This document shows, one piece after another, positions 35,521 through 44,000 of a DNA stretch of 64,000 nt. The DNA is from OLB7 sp966250335. GTDB taxonomy: Bacteria; Bacteroidota; Ignavibacteria; OLB7. The stretch spans positions 47,631 through 111,630 of the forward strand of contig CBINGZ010000013.1 in the NCBI GenBank assembly GCA_966250335.1. The letters are read 5' to 3'. The notes under the pieces are model-generated. The model did not search any database, had not been told where the DNA came from, and saw nothing but the letters and a program-made list of their open reading frames with translations. Numbering within the stretch: the stretch's first letter is position 1; every line of letters begins with the position of its first letter. A program made the translations under genes and the position numbers.

Positions 35521-36579
35521 TTACAGGCTCCCCTGCTCCGCGTTCACTTCCAGTTGACCGCCGTTGAAGATCGCCTTGAAATCGAGGATCCCCGCGGCGC
35601 GTTCGCCGACTCCGGTGACTCCGGTGACGTAGCTTCCCCCCGTGTACTCCCCCCGCTCCTGCACCGGCAGAATCTCGTCGGCCTTGAGATGGACCACATC
35701 GAGCACGGCATCGGCCACGACGCCGGCCAGCAGGTTCTCCATGCGGAGCACGATCACGAATCCGGGACGGGGTGTGGAGGGAATGGGAAGACCAAGGACG
35801 TTCCTGATATCGACAAGGGTCAGGATCTCGCCCCGAAGATTCATCTGCCCCACGATATGTTCGGAGCAGCAGGGAACCGCCGTGACCTCGCGGATGCCGG
35901 CGAACTCCCGCACCACGTCCAGAGTCACGCCGTAGTATTCCCCGCCGAGCAGAAATATCGCGACCGAGAGACGCGCCTCGTCGTCGATATCCTCGGCCGC
36001 ACGCGCAAGCGAGCGGGCCCGTTCCCGGAGCACAGGTTTATCGTTGTACGATACGGCGTCGACGAGCGGGCTCCCGGGAAGCGGAAACTCGCGCGGATCG
36101 GACGGACCGACCTCCTCCATCAGACCGATCAGGCGTTCCACGTCGATCACGGAGATCACGCTCTCCCCCATGCGGGCAAGCCCGCGGACGAACGTTCCGG
36201 GATGCCCGGTCTCCTCCTGCGATGTACCGTACGACGGCGCCGGATCGATACGCCCGGCCGAAATCGACACGACGTCGGTGACGCCGGTCATGATCACCCC
36301 GACGACGACATCCCCGCGGCCCAGCACAAGAACGCTGTCGGAGAGACGCGGCGTGTGGGGACGCCGGAAGAGACGCATCGAGAGGTCCATCACCGGGATC
36401 ACCCGGCCCCGCAGGTTCAGCACCCCCGCGATGTAGGGAGGGGCCTCGGCGACCGGCTGGAGCTCGGGGAGGGAGAATATCTCATATACCGATGTGGTTT
36501 CAAACGCGTAGCGGGCATCGTGAAGCGATGCGATCACATAGGAGGTCGTTTCGGTCCGTACCGTGCTGATGCTGTTCAT
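35521..36579 (-). CDS. tandem CheW-CheW coupling protein
   Basis: 352 residues made of two CheW domains. The first (about 8-155) reads YAFETTSVYEIFSLPELQPV...GVLNLRGRVIPVMDLSMRL; the second (about 205-350) reads YYGVTLDVVREFAGIREVTAV...GQMNLRGEILTLVDIRNVLG. Both keep the NLRG(x)I/V-P/L-hydrophobic-D core that docks CheA and the receptor. Alternative systems such as Wsp use two separate CheW proteins (WspB and WspD); here they are fused, which fixes their stoichiometry. The gene overlaps no neighbour and ends 50 bases before the MCP start. Confidence 0.93.
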   Translation of the reverse strand: MNSISTVRTETTSYVIASLHDARYAFETTSVYEIFSLPELQPVAEAPPYIAGVLNLRGRVIPVMDLSMRLFRRPHTPRLSDSVLVLGRGDVVVGVIMTGVTDVVSISAGRIDPAPSYGTSQEETGHPGTFVRGLARMGESVISVIDVERLIGLMEEVGPSDPREFPLPGSPLVDAVSYNDKPVLRERARSLARAAEDIDDEARLSVAIFLLGGEYYGVTLDVVREFAGIREVTAVPCCSEHIVGQMNLRGEILTLVDIRNVLGLPIPSTPRPGFVIVLRMENLLAGVVADAVLDVVHLKADEILPVQERGEYTGGSYVTGVTGVGERAAGILDFKAIFNGGQLEVNAEQGSL

Positions 36580-36584
36580 GAAGA

Positions 36585-38126
36585 TCAGGAATGATCGTGC
36601 GACGATTCAAGCACGCGCCGGAGATGCGCGACAAGATCCGCCGCGCGGGTTTCTCCGTAGTCGTGGACCACGTCGCCCCCGCTTCCGCGTTCAAGGATCG
36701 TGAGCGCTTCTCTCCTGAGTTTCACGGCTCGCCGCCGGTCCCCTTCGCGCTCCGCGATATCGGCCAGATGAAGATACGCAGCAACCGAGGAAGGAGCCAG
36801 ATAGAGGACTCCCTCCAGATGTCTCCGGGCCGCCGCATGATCCCCCTCCTCCTCGGCGATCGACGCCAGCAGGAAGCAGGGAGCGGTCCCCAGAGGCTCA
36901 CGCTCGATGATCTCGCGGCAGCAGCGCCGGGCAGCCTCGTGACGCCCCTGGTTGGCGTAGGCCCGCGCCAGAACCCAGAGGGTCGGCGTATCGGCCCGTC
37001 CGCCCCGCCGCGCCTCCTCCCCGATCTCGATAGCCTTGTCGTAGCGCCCGTCGCGGAGGAGTCGCTCCCCCTCATCGGCGAACGAGGCGGAGGATTCCTT
37101 CCCCTCCGGCACACCGAATCGTGCGGCGACGGGGGGAGCCGGAGCGGGCATCGGCGGCGGAAACTTCGGGGGGGCGATGGGGGAAATCTCCGGAAACTCC
37201 GGGACGGCGGGAACGACAGGCGCCGCCGGAACGATCGGTTCGACCGCGACCGGGGGTCTGACGACGGGAACGGATTCCCCCCGTGAGAGCTCTTCGGGGC
37301 CCCGCCTGTAGACGACCGACTCCGGGTACTGCTCCGGGTTCAACCCCTGATATGTCCCGGTCCCGAGCTCGCCGTGCCCGGTCATGAGGCATCCCCCCTG
37401 GCGCAGGGCGCCGATGAAGGTCGTCAGGGCCATTGCGATCGCCTCGGCGTCGAAATAGATGAAGACGTTCCGGCAGAGGATGAGATCGAACCCGATGAGG
37501 TCGGCGCCGGGGAGGCTGCGGATGGGAGCGGCAAGGTTGGCTATGCCGAACGTCACCATGCGGGCAATGGAGGGGGAGATCCGCCACGATCCTCCCTCAT
37601 GCGAGAAATATCGTGCCCGGACGGCGGGATCGACCATTCTGAACGACCACGCCCCGTAGATCCCGCGCCGCGCCTTCTCGAGCGCTCCGGGGTTGATATC
37701 GGTCCCCCGGATCTCCAGGTGCCACGACGCATGGTCGGGAATAAGCTCGGTCAGGATGATCGCCAGCGAGTACGCTTCCTCCCCGGTGGAGCAGCCGGCG
37801 CTCCAGATCTTGAGGGAGCGATGGGGACGGCGGCTTTCTATCAGGTCGGGAAGGATGACGCGGCGGAGAAGCCCCATCTGCCCCTGATCGCGGAAGAAAT
37901 AGCTCTCGCCGTTCGTGATGATACGGGCCAGGTCGTGCCATTCGGAAGAGGCGCGGGGGCCGCTTCCCGAGAGCATGGCAAGGTACTGCTCGGGGCCGGG
38001 AAGACCGAGCGCGCGCGTACGTGCCGTGATGGCGTCGACCACCGTCGATCGGTCGCGCCGCGAGATTCTGATGCCGATCGTCCGTGCGATCAGCTCCTCG
38101 AACCGCCCTGTAAGTCCGTCGGTCAC
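36585..38126 (-). CDS. cheR: CheR methyltransferase with proline-rich linker and TPR tail
   Basis: The start is GTG (VTDGLTGRFEEL) after AAAGGTAGAG; the open frame extends far upstream but only as an antisense shadow of the next gene. 513 residues: CheR N-terminal helical domain, SAM-binding domain (IWSAGCSTGEEAYSLAI, FDLILCRNVFIYFD), a ~50-residue proline-rich linker (PPKFPPPMPAPAPP) and about four TPRs at the C-terminus. CheR-TPR architecture is that of FrzF and WspC. It methylates receptor glutamates. It heads the chemosensory operon, with CheW-CheW five bases downstream. Confidence 0.95.
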   Translation of the reverse strand: MTDGLTGRFEELIARTIGIRISRRDRSTVVDAITARTRALGLPGPEQYLAMLSGSGPRASSEWHDLARIITNGESYFFRDQGQMGLLRRVILPDLIESRRPHRSLKIWSAGCSTGEEAYSLAIILTELIPDHASWHLEIRGTDINPGALEKARRGIYGAWSFRMVDPAVRARYFSHEGGSWRISPSIARMVTFGIANLAAPIRSLPGADLIGFDLILCRNVFIYFDAEAIAMALTTFIGALRQGGCLMTGHGELGTGTYQGLNPEQYPESVVYRRGPEELSRGESVPVVRPPVAVEPIVPAAPVVPAVPEFPEISPIAPPKFPPPMPAPAPPVAARFGVPEGKESSASFADEGERLLRDGRYDKAIEIGEEARRGGRADTPTLWVLARAYANQGRHEAARRCCREIIEREPLGTAPCFLLASIAEEEGDHAAARRHLEGVLYLAPSSVAAYLHLADIAEREGDRRRAVKLRREALTILERGSGGDVVHDYGETRAADLVAHLRRVLESSHDHS

Positions 38127-38254
38127 TATCTCTACCTTTCCGATAGTCTCCCTTCCGACCCTTCCGCTCCCCGAGCGAGAGCCGTTCCGTGCCGCAAATA
38201 TATCACGGCCGATGGGCCGTTCGGTCGCCGTGCCGCCGTCGCATGAAAATCTTC

Positions 38255-39064
38255 CTACGAGACTCCGAAGAGGCTCGCAAGCCAGAAGGCGACCGCGGCC
38301 CCGACCAGCGTGCAGACCGTGTTGACCGCATCGTTGCCGACCCGACGGAACCCGTGCTCCAGATCGGCCTCCAGACCGCAATGCATCCCCCGTTCGGTGC
38401 GCGCCCCGCAGACCCGGCAGCGGTAGCGCGCCTGAAGGATCGCTCCGGCAAGGCTGTCGGCGAACATCCCCGCGAGCCCGGCGAGAAGAGCGACCGGAAC
38501 CAGCTCCCGCTCCCCGACCGCCGCCCCCCCTCCGATCGCCACCGTCAACGCCCCGACGGCGGCGCCGATGCTCCCTTCGAGCGACACGCCTCCCGAGATC
38601 CCCGGCTCGACCCGCCGAAACGTGACGACCGAGAAGACGCGCCGCCCCAGCAGAATCCCCGATTCCGTCCCCCATGTGTCGGCCGCCGCCGCCGCGAGCG
38701 CGCCGACGTAGGCGGGGAACCAGAAGGGGGAGGGGATGATCCAGGCGACGACGACGATAGAGCCGGCGATCCCGCCGTTCGCCCAGACCTGCCCGGCGTC
38801 GCGGGTCGACCCCTTCTCGAAGACCGTGTCGAAACGCCCCCCGAGCCTGCCGCCGACATATCGTGAAAGGAGGCTGCTGAGAATGAAGAAGACGAGCAGC
38901 GGAACGCTCCATTCCGCGCCCCCCAGGCCGAAGACGACGCTCCCCAGCAGAAACGCGGCGACGGCCCCCGAACGGGCCAGCAGCCCGTGGCGGAACGCGA
39001 GGAAGGAGACCGCCGCCGACGCGGCGACGGCAGGAACGATCCGAAGGCCGAGGTCCATGTTCAT
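38255..39064 (-). CDS. DUF92 family integral membrane protein
   Basis: 269 residues with six to seven hydrophobic helices. Family-typical segments: RHGLLARSGAVAAFLLGSVVFGLGGAEW, FEKGSTRDAGQVWANGG, ALAAAAADTWGTESGILLGR and GISGGVSLEGSIGAAVGAL. Relatives include plant VTE6 (phytyl-phosphate kinase), so a prenyl-phosphate kinase role in the membrane is possible but unproven here. It lies upstream of cheR on the same strand with a 128-base gap, so it is probably not part of that operon. Confidence 0.88.
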   Translation of the reverse strand: MNMDLGLRIVPAVAASAAVSFLAFRHGLLARSGAVAAFLLGSVVFGLGGAEWSVPLLVFFILSSLLSRYVGGRLGGRFDTVFEKGSTRDAGQVWANGGIAGSIVVVAWIIPSPFWFPAYVGALAAAAADTWGTESGILLGRRVFSVVTFRRVEPGISGGVSLEGSIGAAVGALTVAIGGGAAVGERELVPVALLAGLAGMFADSLAGAILQARYRCRVCGARTERGMHCGLEADLEHGFRRVGNDAVNTVCTLVGAAVAFWLASLFGVS

Positions 39065-39162
39065 CGATCAAGGAAGCGTCGTGGGGGGCGAATATAACGG
39101 CGGCGCGCGACCGGACAACAGCCGGGTCGCGCGCTCATATCATCTGCCGATATTCAAACCGG

Positions 39163-42100
39163 CTATGTCTCCTTGTCGAACTCCTCGCGGGTCATCGTGC
39201 GGATCGGCTCAAGGCCTCCGGCGACGAGCCGGGAGTTCACCCTCTCCATCGTCGCCGTGGTTATGGCGTCGAACCGGGTCCGGGCCTCGGCGATGCCCGC
39301 CTCCAGGATTTTCATCCGCGCAAGCTGTGTCCCGGAGGGAGCTCCTCCATACTCGTTGACGGCGGAGTAGAGATCGATCACCCGCTCACGAAGCTGCTCC
39401 TCGCGCGCGAGCCGTCCCTCGCTTGTGGAGACCACGGTTCTGTAGAGTGAATCGAGTTGCGATGCGAAGGTCTTCAGCTCGTCTGCAAGTTCCTTCGGCG
39501 CCGTCGCGGCGGCGGCCCGTTCGTTCGCCTGGTTCCTGACACGGGCGATCGACTCGGCAACGTAGGCGAGATCGGCCTGCATCCCGTAGAGCTTCATCAC
39601 CGTCGTCTGGCGCAGCTCCCTCTCGGCCGCGGAGTGCGGAGAATTGGGGTCAGGCGCCACGGCGAAGGAGCCGAGGATCGTATCGTTCCCCTTGATGATT
39701 CTGACCCCGTACTTCCCCTCGGCGGCGACCGGCCCGGTGACGAAGCGTCCCTCCGTCCCCGGCGTCACCGCCACGCGCGGAGGCTTCATCCTCATGAGCC
39801 ACGGGACGCGATTGATCCCCCTCCGCTTGGTGCCGGAGAGTGTGGAGATCACCCCGCCGTCCGGGTCGAGGATCTCCAGTTTCATCTCGCCGAAGATATG
39901 TCGTTCCTTGAGATAATAGGTGATGACGGCCGCCTCTCCCGGCACCTCCCCCATGAACTCCTCGTCGCCGTACCTGACGCTGAACGCCCCGGTGGTCCGG
40001 AGGACGGATGGGCGAGAGTCGAGGACGACCGCGCTCCGGGCGAGGGTCTCCTCGGTGAGCTGGCGGAGGGGGGTGATGTCGTCGATGATCAGAATGCCGC
40101 GGCCGTGGGTCGCCAGGATCACATCGGACTCGCGCGGATGGATCACGATATCGCGCACGGCGACCTGCGGCACCTTCCCCGTGAACCTTCCCCAGTTCAC
40201 ACCGCCGTCCAGCGTCAGGAAGAGGCCGAGCTCGGTGCCGAGGAAGAGGAGATGCGGGTTGACGGGGTCCTGCCGGATCACATGGGCGTATCCGTGCAGC
40301 GAATCGGTCGTCAGCGAGCGCCAGGTGGCGCCGTGGTCGGTCGTCTTGTAGAGGTAGGTGCGCATGTCGCCGGTCATGTGGCCGTCGAACGTCGCGAAGG
40401 CGACGGCCGGATCATGGCGTCCCGGCTCGACGCCGCTGCACCAGGTGTTCCGGGGAAGGTCGGGGATGTTGCCGACGACGTTCGTCCAGCTTTTCCCGCC
40501 GTCGCGCGTGACCTGAAGGTTCCCGTCGTCGGTCCCGGCCCAGATGGTATTCCCCTCCAGCGGCGACTCGGCGATGGCGTAGATCGTGCAGTGGTTCTCG
40601 GCCGACGAATTGTCCACCGTCATCCCCCCCGACTTCAACTGGTTCAGCTTGGCGGGATCGTTCGTCGTGAGATCATCCGATATTCTTCTCCAGCTCTCCC
40701 CCCGGTCGGTGGAGCGATGGACGAACTGGGAGCCGACATAGATCGCGCCGGGGTTCATCGCGCCGAGAGCTATCGGCGTGTTCCAGTTGAACCTGAGTTC
40801 CGCCTCCCCTTCCTCCGGCACAGGTTTGATATCCTTCGTCTCCCCGGTCCTGCCGTTTCTCCGCATGATGTTCCCCCCCTGCGACTCGGCGTAGACGATC
40901 TCCCGGTCCAGCGGATCGGCGAAGACGTGGAAGCCGTCTCCCCAGCCGACGTTCTTCCAGTCGCTGTTCGATATACCGCCGATCCCGTCCGACGGGGCGC
41001 TCCAGGAGCCGTTGTCCTGCAGACCGCCGTAGACGTTGTAGGGGATCGCCATGTCGGCGCTGACGTGGTAGAACTGCGACACCGGGAGGTTCCTGACGAA
41101 CTGCCAGCTGCTGCCGCGATCGTTGGAGAGATAGAGACCGCCGTCGGTCCCGATCGCGATATTGTTGGAGTTGGAGGGATCGACCCACGCCGCATGGATA
41201 TCCGCGTGGACGTTCCCCCCTTCGCGGTATGGGGAGCCGAAGGTCTCGCCGCCGTCGGTGCTCACCGCCAGCGAGAAGTCGGGCTTGTAGATCCGCTGCG
41301 GGTCGCCGGGATCGACGGTCATGGTGGCGAAGTAGAACGGGCGACCGACGGCCGACGTGGAATTGCTCCCGCGTGTCCAGCTTTCCCCTCTGTCGGTCGA
41401 TCTGTAGAAGGCGCTCTTGTCCGCTTCGACGAACGCGTAGACGATGTTCGGGCTGGAGGGGGCCGGGGCGACGGCGATACGGCCGAGCTCCCCTTCCGGA
41501 AGTCCCTTCGTCAGCTTCTTCCAGCTCTTCCCGCCGTCGGTGCTTTTATGGAGACCGCTCCCCCGTCCTCCGGAGTTGAACGACCAGGGGGTGCGGCGGT
41601 GCTGCCACATGGCGGCGTAGAGGATGTTCGGTTTCTCGGGATCGATCGCCAGATCGGCGCAGCCGGTCCTGACATCGACGAAGAGGACCCGTTCCCAGGT
41701 GGACCCGCCGTCGGTCGTCCTGTAGACGCCCCGATTCTCATCGTCGTTCCAGAGGGGCCCCAGGGCCGCCGCGTAGACGGTGGAGGGCTTGCGCGGATCG
41801 ATCGCGATCCGTCCTATCCGTTCGGTTTTCTCCAGACCCATCCGGGTCCAGCTCTTCCCGCCGTCGACGGTCTTGTAGATCCCATCCCCTATCGAGACGC
41901 TGTTCCTGACCCACGGCTCGCCGGTACCGACCCAGACCGTATCGGGATGCGACTGATCGATCGTCACGGCCCCGATCGACTGGATATGATCGTCGAACAC
42001 CGGTCTGAAGGTGACCCCGCGATTGGTGGTCTTCCAGACCCCGCCCCCCGCCGTCCCCACGTAGAGGATCCGCGGGTCGCGCGCCACGCCGTCGAGCGCG

Positions 42101-42303
42101 GCGATGCGTCCGCCGGTGGCCGCCGGTCCCAGCCGGCGAGCCTCCAGGACACCGAGTATCCGCGAATCTATCGGAATAGGCTCCTGTGCCCGAAGGAGGG
42201 GAGCCGCTCCGCAGAAGACGATCATGAGCAGCAGAGCGAGGCACGCGGTCCGGCCGGCGCGACCCGCCAGGGGTCGGCCGCCGGCCCGAGGAACGTATGT
42301 CAT
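39163..42303 (-). CDS. very large exported BNR/VPS10 beta-propeller protein
   Basis: 1046 residues with an N-terminal signal segment (TACLALLLMIVFCGAAPLLRAQ). About two propellers' worth of Asp-box blades follow (YKTVDGGKSWTRMG, YRTTDGGSTWERV, HKSTDGGKSWKKLT, YRSTDRGESWTRG, YKTTDHGATWRSL). The last ~300 residues are a beta-sandwich plus helical coil (LRQTTVMKLYGMQADLAYVAESIARVRNQ). This is the 'glycosyl hydrolase BNR/sortilin' type common in Bacteroidota and Acidobacteriota, usually without proven enzyme activity. There is no T9SS tail. The start is uncertain within the first 25 residues. It is followed on the same strand by the DUF92 gene. Confidence 0.88.
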   Translation of the reverse strand: MTYVPRAGGRPLAGRAGRTACLALLLMIVFCGAAPLLRAQEPIPIDSRILGVLEARRLGPAATGGRIAALDGVARDPRILYVGTAGGGVWKTTNRGVTFRPVFDDHIQSIGAVTIDQSHPDTVWVGTGEPWVRNSVSIGDGIYKTVDGGKSWTRMGLEKTERIGRIAIDPRKPSTVYAAALGPLWNDDENRGVYRTTDGGSTWERVLFVDVRTGCADLAIDPEKPNILYAAMWQHRRTPWSFNSGGRGSGLHKSTDGGKSWKKLTKGLPEGELGRIAVAPAPSSPNIVYAFVEADKSAFYRSTDRGESWTRGSNSTSAVGRPFYFATMTVDPGDPQRIYKPDFSLAVSTDGGETFGSPYREGGNVHADIHAAWVDPSNSNNIAIGTDGGLYLSNDRGSSWQFVRNLPVSQFYHVSADMAIPYNVYGGLQDNGSWSAPSDGIGGISNSDWKNVGWGDGFHVFADPLDREIVYAESQGGNIMRRNGRTGETKDIKPVPEEGEAELRFNWNTPIALGAMNPGAIYVGSQFVHRSTDRGESWRRISDDLTTNDPAKLNQLKSGGMTVDNSSAENHCTIYAIAESPLEGNTIWAGTDDGNLQVTRDGGKSWTNVVGNIPDLPRNTWCSGVEPGRHDPAVAFATFDGHMTGDMRTYLYKTTDHGATWRSLTTDSLHGYAHVIRQDPVNPHLLFLGTELGLFLTLDGGVNWGRFTGKVPQVAVRDIVIHPRESDVILATHGRGILIIDDITPLRQLTEETLARSAVVLDSRPSVLRTTGAFSVRYGDEEFMGEVPGEAAVITYYLKERHIFGEMKLEILDPDGGVISTLSGTKRRGINRVPWLMRMKPPRVAVTPGTEGRFVTGPVAAEGKYGVRIIKGNDTILGSFAVAPDPNSPHSAAERELRQTTVMKLYGMQADLAYVAESIARVRNQANERAAAATAPKELADELKTFASQLDSLYRTVVSTSEGRLAREEQLRERVIDLYSAVNEYGGAPSGTQLARMKILEAGIAEARTRFDAITTATMERVNSRLVAGGLEPIRTMTREEFDKET

Positions 42304-42351
42304 GTGATGCTCGGGAATTCCTGGTATGAACGGATATTCTATCGCACCGAA

Positions 42352-43188
42352 CTACTTCTTTCCTTTACCCTTCTTCCCCTTCGCCTTGGTCTCCTTCGTC
42401 TTGGCCTCCTTCGCCTTCGTCTCTGCGGGCGCCTTCTCCGCGGCGGTCTGCGCGGCCGCGGACTCGCGGGTCGGCATGAGGAACATGGCGTTCTCCAGAT
42501 CCTTGTTCACCTCGATCGTCCTGAACGAGATCTGTCCGCTCGGCTGACCGTTGGTGCGGGTCTCCAGGGAGTGCGCGATCATCAGCCCGTCCACGGTCTT
42601 GTAGTCGCTGTAGATCGTCTCGGTGGTCACCTCGGTCCCTTCGGAGGTGCGGACCGCGATCTGCTTCAACTCGATGCAGCTCTCCTTGTCGAGATACATC
42701 GTCGTGGTTTCCTGACGCTTGTTGGTGATCTTCAGCTTGTAGACCTTGGTCCCCTCCAGATCGTCCTCTCCCAGAAGCTCGACGGTATAGCCCTTCTCCT
42801 TCGCATCGACCAGCGGGCCGTCGATATCCCCCTGCTCCTTGAGCTCGTTGGCATCCCGATCGGGAAGCTTTACGGCGTCCGAGGTCCCCATGAACGGGTT
42901 GATGTTCCAGCCGATGGCGCCGTCGTGAGCAGTGATGAAGACCTTCCCCTGGACGGTCGCCTCCACCCGGAACATGCCGGGGCGCTTGAAATAGATCGTC
43001 AGCGGAGCATCGACGCCGCCGAAGGAGGAGGAGCCGATCATCTTCATGGTTCTGACCGATTTGATGCGGTCAAGTCCGCCGTGGGCCTGGTAGTTCTTCG
43101 CCAGGATCTCTTCAAGGGTGGCCGCTTCCGCCTGCGCGGCAAACCCGGCGAGCGCAAGAAGGAGAAGGGCGGAACGTGTCTGTACCAT
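42352..43188 (-). CDS. LolA-like outer-membrane lipoprotein-sorting family protein with Lys-rich tail
   Basis: 278 residues with a signal peptide (ALLLLALAGFAAQAEAA). The mature part has the LolA/LppX half-barrel pattern: LEEILAKNYQAHGGLDRIKSVRTMKMIGSS, then alternating strands (YFKRPGMFRVEATVQGKVFITAHDGAIGWNINPF, YKLKITNKRQETTTMYLDKESCIELKQIAV). Such proteins carry lipids or lipoproteins in the periplasm. The C-terminal ~40 residues are a low-complexity Ala/Lys tract (AEKAPAETKAKEAKTKETKAKGKKGKGKK), absent from classical LolA. It is followed by the giant BNR gene 48 bases downstream on the same strand. Confidence 0.8.
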   Translation of the reverse strand: MVQTRSALLLLALAGFAAQAEAATLEEILAKNYQAHGGLDRIKSVRTMKMIGSSSFGGVDAPLTIYFKRPGMFRVEATVQGKVFITAHDGAIGWNINPFMGTSDAVKLPDRDANELKEQGDIDGPLVDAKEKGYTVELLGEDDLEGTKVYKLKITNKRQETTTMYLDKESCIELKQIAVRTSEGTEVTTETIYSDYKTVDGLMIAHSLETRTNGQPSGQISFRTIEVNKDLENAMFLMPTRESAAAQTAAEKAPAETKAKEAKTKETKAKGKKGKGKK

Positions 43189-43371
43189 GGTCGTTTCCGG
43201 ATAGGAATGGATATATGTTACTCGAAATGTAGCGTCGCGCGATGGGCCGTCTCATCCGGAAAGGAGTCGTCGGCAGGTTCGGGGCCCCCTACGACCCTGC
43301 CGGCCACAAGTTACGTCTTGAAGGATAGCGGACGGTCTCCCCGCCTCAATGTTGGATCGGGACCGGGAACC

Positions 43372-43407
43372 ATAGAAAAAGCCGGGCGGAATGATCCGTC
43401 CGGCTTT
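43372..43407 (-). terminator. intrinsic terminator of tRNA-Leu
   Basis: On the minus strand a 13-bp stem (AAAGCCGGACGGA paired with TCCGCCCGGCTTT, with one wobble) and a 4-base loop are followed by TTTTTC. It begins five bases after the tRNA. Confidence 0.85.
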
Positions 43408-43411
43408 CGAG

Positions 43412-43494
43412 TGCGGAAGGCGGGACTTGAACCCGCACGCCTTGTGAGCACCACCCCCTCAAGATGGCGTGTCTGCCAATTTCACCACTTCCGC
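43412..43494 (-). tRNA. tRNA-Leu (anticodon GAG)
   Basis: An 83-nt class II tRNA. The acceptor stem GCGGAAG pairs with CTTCCGC; the D-loop GGTGAAATTGGCAGACA, an anticodon stem CCATC/GGTGG with loop TTGAGGG giving anticodon GAG, an extended variable arm (GTGCTCACAAGGC...) and a T-arm GCGGGTTCAAGTCCCGC are all present. It closely follows the bacterial tRNA-Leu(GAG) pattern. CCA is not encoded. It would read CUC and CUU codons. A terminator follows directly. Confidence 0.95.
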
Positions 43495-44000
43495 GGATAA
43501 GGGGCCACAAATATAAGCGGATGGGGAGAGGGATAGCAAGTCCAAGATGTTCTAGATCGTAACGAAACCGGGGGATGGGGCGACAGGCTCCTGCGAGGAG
43601 GTCGGTCCTGGGTGTGCAAGGCTCTACTCCCCGGGGATAGGATACCGGATTGCCATCGGATGAGAACCTCCTTCCCGCCGTGTCGGCTCCCGAAGGGAGC
43701 ACCCATTTGTAGCAACATACCATTCTCATGTTCTTTCAGCGCCGAAGGTGCGCACCATTCTTCATTTCCGCGAAGAGGAAGAATGGTGCGCACCTTCGGC
43801 GCTAAAGACTAATAAAACTTCACCGCTACACATGGCACGCCCCTTCGGGGCTGGAAGAGCAGGATCAGACAGACGCAGCCGAGCAGCAAACAACGCTTCA
43901 CGATAGAATAGAACCGGTGAGAACATCGGAGGATATCAGTGTCTTATTACCGTCGGCTACATGACAGGTTCCATCCAACAATATCATTGAGAGGGGCATC
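43495..44000. other. 500-bp intergenic region with hairpin-rich repeat island
   Basis: Between the tRNA and the VIT/VWA gene. It contains three GC-rich hairpins with (C)CTTCGG(G)-type cores: GCTCCCGAAGGGAGC at 43686-43700, a long perfect inverted repeat at 43738-43803, and GCCCCTTCGGGGC at 43839-43851. The part from about 43860 to 44000 holds the VIT/VWA promoter. Short frames here have no family resemblance. It looks like a decayed repeat or REP-like element. Confidence 0.6.
43738..43803. repeat. perfect 26-bp inverted repeat (REP-like)
   Basis: Two 26-base arms, starting AGCGCCGAAGGTGCGCACC and mirrored exactly, are separated by 14 bases. Each arm contains the self-palindromic GGTGCGCACC, which also occurs at about 22979. 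No T-run follows on either strand, so it is unlikely to be a simple terminator. It resembles bacterial REP/BIME elements or the end of a lost mobile element. Confidence 0.85.

Noticed and set aside
36585..39071. A single 828-codon frame covering cheR and the DUF92 region
   Set aside because: The upstream third is an antisense-phase shadow of the DUF92 gene (Arg/Gly/Asp-rich low complexity). CheR starts at the GTG at 38126 with a ribosome binding site.
39457..43500. A plus-strand 1347-codon frame opposite the giant BNR and LolA-like genes
   Set aside because: The translation is antisense-type low complexity and passes through the tRNA; the opposite strand encodes clear BNR blades and signal peptides.
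43346..43729. Minus-strand reading frame containing GSGEIGRHAILRGWCSQGVRVQVPP
   Set aside because: This is the familiar false protein obtained by translating through a tRNA-Leu gene; the tRNA explains the sequence.
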